From positions 992,001-1,056,000 of the forward strand of contig NZ_OZ197277.1 in the NCBI RefSeq assembly GCF_964291045.1: a DNA stretch of 64,000 nucleotides. Direction: 5' to 3'. Shown in pieces: positions 36,734-44,884 of this stretch; the stretch's first letter is position 1; every line of letters begins with the position of its first letter. A program made the position numbers and the translations under genes. The notes under the pieces are model-generated. The model was not told where the DNA came from. It searched no databases and worked only from the letters and a program-made list of their open reading frames with translations. The stretch comes from PALSA-1444 sp964291045 (GTDB lineage: Bacteria; Chlamydiota; Chlamydiia; Chlamydiales; Rhabdochlamydiaceae).

Positions 36734-37614
36734 GAGGCTAGCCTGTCTATTGTTAAAGAAGGGTCTTGCATGAGAATCTTATGAAAGAGCTTAGGGTCTT
36801 CTACACGGTAAAATGTGACTGCATGACTAGTCGTTGGAACTTTAAGAGCTCTATATTCTTCTTGTGTTAAAGGAGAAGAGAGTTGATAAATATTGTGACT
36901 CCACTTCTCAAATTCTTGAGTTGTCACGGCTTTTGCTTTAAACGTCATTTCAGAAAACCCTTTGCCGCTAAAATTGGCTGACATTCCGTAAAACTCCCCC
37001 TCTTCATTTGCCATTAAGTGAAGCTGTGTTTGCATCCCTCCCATGGCATAAATTTGCCCCCCAAGTTCTGGAATCCAAAAAGAGTTCATGGGAGCATCTG
37101 CTGTAATGTTAAACTGAATAGGTCTATTTTGAGGGAAATAGATCTCTCCAATAGAGGCGATCTCTTCTTCTGGATAAATAAAGAGCCACTTCCATTCAAG
37201 AGCTACTACCTCAATCACAAGAGGCTTCTCATCAGAGACAAGCGGTTTATAAGGATTTAGAGAGTAGCTACTTCTCCAAGCCATGACAGCTAAAATGGCC
37301 ACAATGCCTAAGGGAATCAGCCACCATATCACTTCTAAAAAATGGTTATGTTCAAGATCTGGAGCATAGTTTTTAATAGAATCTTTAGCCCGGTAGAAAA
37401 AAGCAAAAGAGATCATGAGAACTAAAACAGGAATCACAACAATGAGCATGAGAGAAAAGGCTGTGATGAATAAATCTCTCTCCTCTAAACCAATTACTCC
37501 CTTAGGAGAGAGAATGACCATATTGAGCTTCCCTAAAAGCTTTTCAGCAAAAAAGGCAAGTGCCCCTATCACGGCAATACTCCCTAAGATCCAGCCAGCA
37601 ATTTTTATTTTCAC
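36730..37614 (-). CDS. cyoA: Cytochrome o ubiquinol oxidase subunit II
   Basis: A 294-aa subunit II with an N-terminal hydrophobic segment, two membrane helices and a cupredoxin domain (VALEWKWLFIYPEE, FNITADAPMNSFWIPELGGQ). The usual CuA cysteines are absent: the loop reads SANFSGKGFSEMTF, as in quinol rather than cytochrome c oxidases. Unlike E. coli CyoA I see no lipobox Cys after the first hydrophobic segment. The start is GTG with only a weak site. First gene of the operon, 21 bases after the phoH stop on the same strand, so both may share a transcript. Confidence 0.94.
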   Translation of the reverse strand: MKIKIAGWILGSIAVIGALAFFAEKLLGKLNMVILSPKGVIGLEERDLFITAFSLMLIVVIPVLVLMISFAFFYRAKDSIKNYAPDLEHNHFLEVIWWLIPLGIVAILAVMAWRSSYSLNPYKPLVSDEKPLVIEVVALEWKWLFIYPEEEIASIGEIYFPQNRPIQFNITADAPMNSFWIPELGGQIYAMGGMQTQLHLMANEEGEFYGMSANFSGKGFSEMTFKAKAVTTQEFEKWSHNIYQLSSPLTQEEYRALKVPTTSHAVTFYRVEDPKLFHKILMQDPSLTIDRLAS

Positions 37615-37635
37615 TTGAAAATACCTATTAACCTT

Positions 37636-38946
37636 CTAAAGAATATCTGCCGCAATCGCTGCAAGTTCAGATCTCTCTGTTTTTTCAAGGAAAACGTGGC
37701 CATAATTAGGATATCCTCGCATTTTTCCTACCACATAGGTTAAAGCGTTGGAATCTTGATCAAGATACGGATTATCAATTTGAGTTGGATCTCCTGTTAA
37801 AACCACTTTAGTCCCCTTGCCAGCTCTTGATATAATGGTTTTAACTTCATGCGGGGTGAGGTTTTGCGCCTCATCAATGATGATATACATCTTAGGAAGC
37901 GATCTTCCCCGGATATAGGTGACAGCTTCCATCTCAATTTTTTTACTCTCTAAAATCCACTCTTTAGCATCTTCTCCATTCTTTTCACTTGTGGCTGAAG
38001 AAGAGAGAAATTCTAAATTGTCATAAATGGGCTGCATCCAGTGGTACAGCTTCTCTTCTTTAGTTCCTGGAAGATATCCAATATCTTTCCCTAAAGGCAT
38101 AATCGGTCTACTCACTAAAATCTTGGTATAAACTCCCTCATCAAACACCTTTTTAAGACCAGCTGCAAGCGCAAGAAGGGTCTTTCCCGTCCCTGCTTGC
38201 CCAATTAATGTCACAAGATGAATATCATCACGAAGGAGAAGATCAATGGCACACTTTTGCTCTAAGTTAAGAGGTAAGATGCCCCAAATATTTTTCGGGA
38301 GTTTGAGAAGAGGCTCAATTCTTTGAGTGATGCCATTCATCTTCCCTAAAGCTTTGCCCTCATCCCCTGATACCATTTGCACATATTCATTAGAAGAGAG
38401 ATTCTCTAGATGAGAAGATAGTTGTCCATTTTTTAAAAAGAGGTCAAGATCACTCTTGGGAATGTTAAGTTTTCTTATCCCTTTATAAAGCTTTTCGTAA
38501 GAGAATTTTAAGTTTTCATAATCTTCTGCTTCAACGCCGATCGATTCAGCTTTTACCCTTGTTACAAAGTCTTTAGAGACAAGCACAACATGGTAGCCAG
38601 ATTCCTTAAAAATAGATGCCGTGAGAAGAATTTTATGCGTTGCTCTATCTAAGGGAAAAGGGAAATGTCTTTTTTCAGGAAGCTTTAAATCCATATGGAT
38701 TTTAATACAAATCCCGTTTTCAATCATGACCCCCTGACTTAAATCTCCCCTTTCAGCTTTTAAAGAGTCGATATAACGCAGGACATACCGCACATTTTTT
38801 CCAATCTCATCGCTATTTCTTTTCATGGAATCGAGCTCTTCAAGAACAGCAAGCGGAATCACAACATCATTTTCATGAAATTGCTTTAGGGCATCCCTGT
38901 CATGAATGAGTACATTGGTATCAATGATAAATACTTTTCTTGCCAT
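37636..38946 (-). CDS. phoH: PhoH-like ATPase with N-terminal PIN domain
   Basis: A 436-aa protein combining a PIN-type ribonuclease domain (1-140: FIIDTNVLIHDRDAL with the first acidic residues, DRATHKILLTA, LVSKD) with a PhoH helicase/ATPase domain. That domain has Walker A GQAGTGKT at 249-256, Walker B IIIDEAQNLTPHEVK and LTGDPTQIDNPYL. PIN-PhoH fusions unwind and cleave RNA in other bacteria. It is divergently transcribed from the Cys-rich protein at 39140, an arrangement I recall from Chlamydia (CT015-CT016). Confidence 0.93.
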   Translation of the reverse strand: MARKVFIIDTNVLIHDRDALKQFHENDVVIPLAVLEELDSMKRNSDEIGKNVRYVLRYIDSLKAERGDLSQGVMIENGICIKIHMDLKLPEKRHFPFPLDRATHKILLTASIFKESGYHVVLVSKDFVTRVKAESIGVEAEDYENLKFSYEKLYKGIRKLNIPKSDLDLFLKNGQLSSHLENLSSNEYVQMVSGDEGKALGKMNGITQRIEPLLKLPKNIWGILPLNLEQKCAIDLLLRDDIHLVTLIGQAGTGKTLLALAAGLKKVFDEGVYTKILVSRPIMPLGKDIGYLPGTKEEKLYHWMQPIYDNLEFLSSSATSEKNGEDAKEWILESKKIEMEAVTYIRGRSLPKMYIIIDEAQNLTPHEVKTIISRAGKGTKVVLTGDPTQIDNPYLDQDSNALTYVVGKMRGYPNYGHVFLEKTERSELAAIAADIL

Positions 38947-39085
38947 ACGCCTCTACTATGTAATTGATTTTTTTATCTCACCATATAGAATTTCTTTTCT
39001 AATATCAATTGTTTTCATAATATTACTGATAATCAACAGCTTAAAACACATTTTCAGCACTTATGATGAAAAAGCGCTAATTTTG

Positions 39086-39114
39086 TTGATCAGATGAAGA
39101 TCATGCATTATAAT
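39086..39114 (+). promoter_or_regulatory. Sigma-70-type promoter for the 39140 gene
   Basis: TTGATC at 39086-39091 and a consensus TATAAT at 39109-39114 are separated by 17 bases. The -10 box overlaps an in-frame ATG at 39113, which argues that translation starts at 39140 instead. Confidence 0.55.
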
Positions 39115-39139
39115 GGAATTTAAAAGAGCGAAGGTGCTT

Positions 39140-39826
39140 ATGAAAATCACAAGTCAGATCGTATCAATTCCTCCTTACATTTCCACATCATGGAAAAACA
39201 TTGTCTCCTTTCACACTAAAGGAGATTCTTCAGAGCAAATCGTGATTGTGGAGCTTAAAAGCGGAGATAAAGTCTTCATTCCTGATTTAAAACAAGAAGA
39301 GATTACAACTCTTTTTCTAGCTCACGCAAAGTTTCTAGAAGAGTCTCTTCAAGAGCCTGCTAAAGAAATCAAAGCGGCAGCTTTTTCCCCGCCCTTTCCA
39401 CTTCCCTTTCTCTTTCCTAATTTTGAAGGGTTTTCAGCGCTTATTCAACACGATATAGACAAGAAAGATCATCCAAATCTCCCCCCTGAACTTATGGAAA
39501 AACTTGTCCCTATTTTACAAACCCTTATTTCAGAAGAGCCTAATCTCTTATCTCCTTCTGAGCCAGATTGCAACTGCCCTCACTGCCAAATCATGGAGCA
39601 CGTATTAGGATCAACTGATGCGTTCATAGAAGAAGATGACGATGTTGTTTCTCTAGAGGAACTTAAGTTCCGGGTATGGGATATTGAAGAGAAAACGCCA
39701 AGACTCTACAACGTGAAAAACCCCTCTGATGCAAAAGAAGAATACACTGTGTTTTTAGGAACCCCTCTTGGATGCACATGCGGATTTTCAGGGTGTGAAC
39801 ATATTCAAGCTGTACTGAAGAGTTAA
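39140..39826 (+). CDS. Conserved protein with two Cys-rich putative zinc motifs
   Basis: A 228-aa cytosolic protein without an assigned function. ATG 39140 is preferred over 39113 because the latter lies in a -10 box and the former has GAAGGTG just upstream. The N-terminal half is an alpha/beta region (VELKSGDKVFIPDLKQEE). A Pro-rich linker follows. Then come CNCPHC at about 152-157 and, near the end, CTCGFSGCEHI, which together could bind zinc or an Fe-S centre; an acidic stretch (IEEDDDVVSLEE) lies between them. From its position beside phoH it probably corresponds to chlamydial CT016; this is recall, not a search. Confidence 0.78.
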   Translation: MKITSQIVSIPPYISTSWKNIVSFHTKGDSSEQIVIVELKSGDKVFIPDLKQEEITTLFLAHAKFLEESLQEPAKEIKAAAFSPPFPLPFLFPNFEGFSALIQHDIDKKDHPNLPPELMEKLVPILQTLISEEPNLLSPSEPDCNCPHCQIMEHVLGSTDAFIEEDDDVVSLEELKFRVWDIEEKTPRLYNVKNPSDAKEEYTVFLGTPLGCTCGFSGCEHIQAVLKS

Positions 39827-39955
39827 AGTCATTTTCTCTCTTTTATCAAAAAAAGTAGGCGTGGAATGTTTTCTAAGATAAGAACAAACTCTTGAGAAGC
39901 TTTACAGGAAACATTCCCTTGATTTTAACCCCTTTTTGAGGTGTAATAGATAGCT

Positions 39956-40219
39956 ATGGGCAAATTAATCTTTGAACACAATGGTGAAGAATTTGATGTT
40001 CCAAATGGAGAAGGTATCGCCTCCATTTGCGAAGAAGCAGGAGTCCCTTTTGCTTGTACAGAAGGAATCTGTGGAACATGTGTCATTGAAGTTGTAGAAG
40101 GGATGGAAAATCTCTCTGACTTCAATCAAGAAGAAGCAGACTTCTTAGGAGACCTTGGAAATGAGCGGCTTGCATGTCAATGCAAGCTTCAAGGTGGATG
40201 CGTAAAAATTAAGTTTTAA
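39956..40219 (+). CDS. fdx: [2Fe-2S] ferredoxin
   Basis: An 87-aa plant/adrenodoxin-fold ferredoxin. Ligands C34, C39 and C42 lie in FACTEGICGTC and the fourth, C74, in LACQC, the typical C-x4-C-x2-C...C arrangement. It starts at MGKLIFEHNG; the nearest purine-rich site (TTGAGG) is unusually far, about 15 bases upstream. It is 9 bases ahead of the A-type Fe-S protein gene, so the two form an operon and the ferredoxin may donate electrons to cluster assembly. Confidence 0.92.
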   Translation: MGKLIFEHNGEEFDVPNGEGIASICEEAGVPFACTEGICGTCVIEVVEGMENLSDFNQEEADFLGDLGNERLACQCKLQGGCVKIKF

Positions 40220-40228
40220 GGAAAATCA

Positions 40229-40789
40229 ATGACAGATCAAATTACAAAAGAAATGACAATCGAACAAATTTTAACCGCATTTCCTCAAAGAAGCCAAAAG
40301 CTTGCTCAAGAGATGATGAATGCAGGTCTAAATTGTGTCGGATGCGGCGCAGCTGTTTGGGAAACGTTGGAAGGCGGGGTCTTAGGTCACGGTTTTAATG
40401 AAGAACATCTAGAAAAACTCCTTGCAAAACTCAATCTCATTCTTCAAGAAAAAATCGACTTATCCACCATTACACTCTCTCCTAGAGCTGCAGAAAAATA
40501 TAAAGAAATCTTAGAAGATGAAGGAAAAGAAGGGTGGGGATTAAGATTTGCAGATCGAGCCGGCGGCTGCAGCGGATTTGAATATGTTCTTGACTATTCA
40601 GAAGCTCCCTCTGAAGAAGATGCTGTCTTTCATTCTGAAGGGGTAGAGATCCACATTCAGAAAAACTCTGTTGACCGTCTTAAAGGGTGTGTGATTGATT
40701 TTGTAGATGGACTTAACGGTTCAGGCTTTAAAATCACCAATCCTAATGTGAAAGGGTCTTGTGGTTGCGGGAAATCTCAAAGCTACTAG
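40229..40789 (+). CDS. DUF1858-type domain fused to A-type Fe-S carrier (IscA/HesB)
   Basis: A 186-aa fusion. Residues 1-70 resemble DUF1858 (MTIEQILTAFPQRSQKLAQE, then LNCVGCGAAVWETLE), a helical domain with a CxxC otherwise found in ScdA/RIC-like or hybrid-cluster proteins. Residues 78-186 are an A-type carrier with the three family Cys in GGCSGFEY and GSCGCG. It probably receives or delivers Fe-S clusters, together with the ferredoxin just upstream. A terminator follows 30 bases after the stop. Confidence 0.88.
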   Translation: MTDQITKEMTIEQILTAFPQRSQKLAQEMMNAGLNCVGCGAAVWETLEGGVLGHGFNEEHLEKLLAKLNLILQEKIDLSTITLSPRAAEKYKEILEDEGKEGWGLRFADRAGGCSGFEYVLDYSEAPSEEDAVFHSEGVEIHIQKNSVDRLKGCVIDFVDGLNGSGFKITNPNVKGSCGCGKSQSY

Positions 40790-40818
40790 AAAACCTTAAA
40801 AAGATCACTCAATGATCA

Positions 40819-40852
40819 TCCCTTCTTAAACATTTAAGAAGGGATTTTTTTT
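40819..40852. terminator. Rho-independent terminator between Fe-S operon and sucB
   Basis: TCCCTTCTTA and TAAGAAGGGA form a 10-bp perfect stem with a 6-base loop, followed by eight T on the + strand. The convergent sucB stop is 4 bases further on. Confidence 0.92.
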
Positions 40853-40856
40853 GCCC

Positions 40857-41966
40857 TTAAAAAAGAAGATGCAAAGGATTTTCAATGAGCTCTTTAATAT
40901 AGGCTAAAAACTCAACCGCCTCTTTCCCATCAATTTGCCTATGATCGTAAGAGAGCGCAAGGTACATGATAGGACGAATCACAATTTGATCATCTCTTAC
41001 CACAGCTCTTGGAATGATGGTGTGCATCCCTAAAATAGCGCACTGAGGAAAATTAAGAATGGGAGTAGAAAATAACGATCCAAAAACGCCTCCATTTGTA
41101 ATCGTAAAGCATCCTCCTTGTAAATCTGCAAGTGTCACGAGTCCCTCTCTTGCCCTCTTTGCAAATAGCTCCACCTTCTCTTCAATCTCTTTAAAGGAAC
41201 TTTTAAGACATCCTCTAATCACAGGGGTCATCAGCCCTTTATCTGTAGATACAGCCACAGAGATATCGTAGCGATCATGATACACGGTATCATCCCCGTC
41301 AATGTAGGCGTTGACTTCTGGAAATTTTTGAAGAGCAAGCGCTGCAGCTTTGATGAAAAAGGACATGAGACCAAGCTTAACTCCGTAATGCTCTTGAAAA
41401 TGCCCCTTTTCTTTTCCTCTAATGGCTAACACCTCACTCATATCCACTTCATTAAATGTGGTGAGCATGGCGGTCACATTTTTCGCTTCCACAAGTTTTC
41501 TAGCGACTGTTTTTCTTAAAGTACTCATCTTCTTCCGTTTAGAAGAGGAGGAATTTTTTTGAGAGGGCTCTTCTAAAGAAAGACTTAAAGTGAGAGATTT
41601 TTCCTCTTGAGGAGCTTGGATATCTTGCACACTAGGTGAAATGAAAGAGCTCTCTTGCACCCCCTTTGATTCTACAATAGAAGATGAGGATAGAGGTTCT
41701 TGAAGAGGTGCTAGCTCATTAGAAGTTTTTGCACTTAAATCAATGGATCCAATCTGTTGATGAACTGTGACACTGTCCCCTTCACTCACTAAAAGCTCTA
41801 ATACCCCTGTGTCTTGTGCATAGATCACCTGGTTCACTTTATCTGTCTCAATCTCTAAGATTTCCTCTTCTTTTGTTACAAAAGATTTAGAGGGCTTTAA
41901 TATTCTACTGATGGTTACATCTGAAATGGACTCCCCCATGGCAGGGATTAAAATATCAATTTTCAC
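40857..41966 (-). CDS. sucB: 2-oxoglutarate dehydrogenase E2, dihydrolipoamide succinyltransferase
   Basis: Transfers succinyl from lipoamide to CoA in the TCA cycle. The 369-aa protein has an N-terminal lipoyl domain with K43 in IETDKVNQV. A Ser/Pro-rich linker (about 78-145) is followed by the catalytic domain from MSTLRKTVARKLVEAKN, with DHRQIDG (H342). The linker contains no recognisable peripheral subunit-binding domain, unlike pdhC here, and the protein is correspondingly shorter than E. coli SucB (405). The start is GTG overlapping the sucA stop (GTGA) with a strong AAGGAGG 7 bases upstream. Confidence 0.94.
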   Translation of the reverse strand: MKIDILIPAMGESISDVTISRILKPSKSFVTKEEEILEIETDKVNQVIYAQDTGVLELLVSEGDSVTVHQQIGSIDLSAKTSNELAPLQEPLSSSSIVESKGVQESSFISPSVQDIQAPQEEKSLTLSLSLEEPSQKNSSSSKRKKMSTLRKTVARKLVEAKNVTAMLTTFNEVDMSEVLAIRGKEKGHFQEHYGVKLGLMSFFIKAAALALQKFPEVNAYIDGDDTVYHDRYDISVAVSTDKGLMTPVIRGCLKSSFKEIEEKVELFAKRAREGLVTLADLQGGCFTITNGGVFGSLFSTPILNFPQCAILGMHTIIPRAVVRDDQIVIRPIMYLALSYDHRQIDGKEAVEFLAYIKELIENPLHLLF

Positions 41967-44602
41967 CGAAGGGCCTCCTTAATCAAATTCGCTTGTTGCT
42001 CGCTATGTATAGAGTGCGATCCTGTAGCAGAAGAGCTACTGGACGCTCTTCCTGCATACATCAAAGGACACAGCAACCTCTTTTCAATGAGAGGTTTAAT
42101 GTAGCTCCATGCTCCCATATTTTGCGGCTCCTCTTGCGCCCACACCCAAGTTATCACAGTACAGTAGTGCTTGATCACCTCTTCAATCTCTTCTTGAGGA
42201 AAGGGGTAGAGCTGCTCAAGCCGGATGATGACAACAGTCTCTTTTTTTTGCTGGATCAAATCGTAATAGATTTTCCCGGTACAAAAGATCATCTTCAAAG
42301 GAGATGTTGCAGGAGAGATTAAAATCTTTTGAAAGGAGCTCTCATGAAGCTCCTCTAAACTCGATCTACACTCTAAATGCCTTAAAAGACTTTTAGGCGT
42401 CATCAAAATCAGCGGCTTTTTACTAGGATTTATTCCTTGATCTCTTAAGATATGAAAGAGCTGTGAGGGAGTTGTTACTTGCGCAACCAGCCAATTATCA
42501 TCACAAGAGAGCTGAAGAAACCTTTCCAGTTTTGCAGAAGAGTGCTCAGCTCCTTGCCCCTCATAGCCGTGCGGTAAAAAAAGCGTGAGAGAGCTTTTTA
42601 GATTCCACTTCTCTTCCATGCTAGAGAGAAACTGATCAATGATGACCTGCGCAGTATTCACAAAATCTCCAAACTGCGCCTCCCAAATCACTAAAGAGTT
42701 AGAAGAGTTAAGAGAGTACCCTAACTCAAACCCCAGCACTGCATATTCTGATAAGGGAGAGTTATACACTGTAAAAGAAGAGTGATTCTCTAGCCCTTTA
42801 AGAGGGGTATAACGCTCTTCTGTCTTTTGATTGGTCCAAACTGCATGCCGGTGAGAAAAGGTGCCTCTACAAGAGTCTTGCCCGGACAAACGAATAGAAA
42901 TCCCTCTTGAAAGAAGCTCTGCATAGGCAAGCTCTTCTGCTAAAGCAAAGTCTACATTTTTTTGAGTTATGTTTTGCAGGACTTCTTTTTTTTCTTCCTG
43001 CCGTTTTTGCAGTTTAGGATGTAAAGAAAACCCTTTTGGGATAGAGGTGAGGTGATTAATGGCTCTTTGAAAAAAGGAGCCATCAATAGGTGCTACCCTG
43101 CTTTGTATAGGAGAAGACTCTTCTTGCAAAGCTTCATACTCTAAAGCGTTTTGCAAACTTTTTTCTAGCTTCTGCGTAAACTGCTCTTTCACCTCTTCTA
43201 TCCACGTAGGCTCTATTAGAACCTCTTTCTGTAATTCAAGGTAGAGCGTACTGATCCCTTTTTTTTGCTGTAAAGCTTGATAAATAAGGGGCTGTGTAAA
43301 CTTAGGCTCATCACTTTCGTTATGTCCATATTTCCGGTCGCAATTAAGATCTATAAATACATCCATATGAAACTGCTGCCGTATTTTTAGCGCAAGTTTG
43401 ATCACATCTAGACAAGATTCTGGGTCATCTCCATTCACATGAAAAATCGGGACTCTAAAAGTAGAGGCAATATCTGTACATAAATTTGTTGATCTTCCCT
43501 CTTGAGGGGATGTGGTAAATCCGATATGGTTATTGATCACGATATGCAGCGAGCCACCTGTTTGATACCCTTCTAATTGACTCAGCTGTAACGTTTCATA
43601 CACAACACCTTGCCCGGATAATGAGGCGTCCCCGTGGATTAAAAGGGGAAGGATTGAAGCAGTATCTCCCCTCTCTTGTTTAGCTCTTACTTTCCCCTCA
43701 ATAACAGGAATAACAGCTTCTAAGTGACTAGGATTTGGACTCAAAAGAAGCTGTATTCCGTGATCTTGAACTGTCTTCCACCCCAAATGATACTTCACAT
43801 CTCCAGATCTTTGCTCTTTGCCTAAAGAGAGAGGATCTAAAAATTCTTTAAAGATGTGGACATAAGGTTTTTGAAGCACCTCTGCTAACACAGTGAGCCT
43901 TCCCCTATGGGCCATGCCGATTTCTACTTCCTTAATCCCTAAAGCGTGCATGGTTTCAAAAGAGCCCTTCAGCATCGGAATAAGCGTCTCTGCTCCCTCT
44001 AAAGAAAACCGTTTTTGACCTGTAAATTTTTTATGTAAAAAACTCTCAAACGCCTCCCCTTGATAAAGCTCTTTCCAAATCTTTTGCTTTTGAAGAGAAG
44101 AGTATGAACTCACGACCCTTTGGCAAAGCTCTTGATGAATAAATTGCCGTAAAGCCTCATCTTGAATCATCTCAAGCTCTACCCCTATAGAGCTGCAGTA
44201 AAGGGTTTCTAATTGCTGGATGATCTCTTTTAAAGAAGCTGTTAACCCCATACCTAGTGTCTCATTCACAAGAAAGAGTTGATCTAGTTCCTCTGAAGAA
44301 AAGCCATAGGTAGCATAAGAGAGTTTAGATAGAATTAATGAAGAGTGATCTCTTAAAGAATGCACAGACTTTTTTAAGTACCCATAGTTTTGATACGCCA
44401 TCTTAAGAAGATCAATCCGTTTATCGTAACTAAGGGGTAAAAGCTCTTTAGAGACGCCCTTTTGATGAGAAGATGAAGTCTCACTCTCTTCTTGCTTTTG
44501 GAAGAACTGAATCCAAGAGGGATCTAATGAGCTTCGATCTTGCAAGTAATGTTCATAAATGTCTTCGATATAAGGTAGATTTGTTAAAGGTATCTCTTCC
44601 AA
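41963..44602 (-). CDS. sucA: 2-oxoglutarate dehydrogenase E1
   Basis: Thiamine-diphosphate enzyme that decarboxylates 2-oxoglutarate. The 879-aa protein opens with the conserved YIEDIYEHYLQDRSSLDPSW. It has GMAHRGRLTVLAEVLQKP, the LLIHGDASLSGQGVVYETL region, IVINNHIGFTTSP and HNESDEPKFTQP. It starts with TTG at 44602, preceded by GGGAG 6 bases upstream; no nearby in-frame ATG would keep the conserved N-terminus. sucB follows with a 4-base overlap. It is slightly shorter than the E. coli enzyme (933). Confidence 0.94.
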   Translation of the reverse strand: MEEIPLTNLPYIEDIYEHYLQDRSSLDPSWIQFFQKQEESETSSSHQKGVSKELLPLSYDKRIDLLKMAYQNYGYLKKSVHSLRDHSSLILSKLSYATYGFSSEELDQLFLVNETLGMGLTASLKEIIQQLETLYCSSIGVELEMIQDEALRQFIHQELCQRVVSSYSSLQKQKIWKELYQGEAFESFLHKKFTGQKRFSLEGAETLIPMLKGSFETMHALGIKEVEIGMAHRGRLTVLAEVLQKPYVHIFKEFLDPLSLGKEQRSGDVKYHLGWKTVQDHGIQLLLSPNPSHLEAVIPVIEGKVRAKQERGDTASILPLLIHGDASLSGQGVVYETLQLSQLEGYQTGGSLHIVINNHIGFTTSPQEGRSTNLCTDIASTFRVPIFHVNGDDPESCLDVIKLALKIRQQFHMDVFIDLNCDRKYGHNESDEPKFTQPLIYQALQQKKGISTLYLELQKEVLIEPTWIEEVKEQFTQKLEKSLQNALEYEALQEESSPIQSRVAPIDGSFFQRAINHLTSIPKGFSLHPKLQKRQEEKKEVLQNITQKNVDFALAEELAYAELLSRGISIRLSGQDSCRGTFSHRHAVWTNQKTEERYTPLKGLENHSSFTVYNSPLSEYAVLGFELGYSLNSSNSLVIWEAQFGDFVNTAQVIIDQFLSSMEEKWNLKSSLTLFLPHGYEGQGAEHSSAKLERFLQLSCDDNWLVAQVTTPSQLFHILRDQGINPSKKPLILMTPKSLLRHLECRSSLEELHESSFQKILISPATSPLKMIFCTGKIYYDLIQQKKETVVIIRLEQLYPFPQEEIEEVIKHYCTVITWVWAQEEPQNMGAWSYIKPLIEKRLLCPLMYAGRASSSSSATGSHSIHSEQQANLIKEALR

Positions 44603-44884
44603 GTCACTCTCCCTGATCTAGAAGCTTCTTATCTCCTCTTATCATAAATTAATATTTTAAATAGATATTTTTTGATGGCAGGGGTCTAAAAAGAAGAAGT
44701 GATCCATGCGATTTCTCATGATTCAATAAAAAGGGGAAGGACTTGTATTCCTTAAGATTTGCCTAAATCACTAAGTAGATAAATGAAGAATAAATTTTTT
44801 AAATTGCTGTTTTTTTCCAAGTTATAAGATACTCTCATCATATTTTTGATAAGCTCATGGCTGCTTAACTCTTAGAATAAACCG

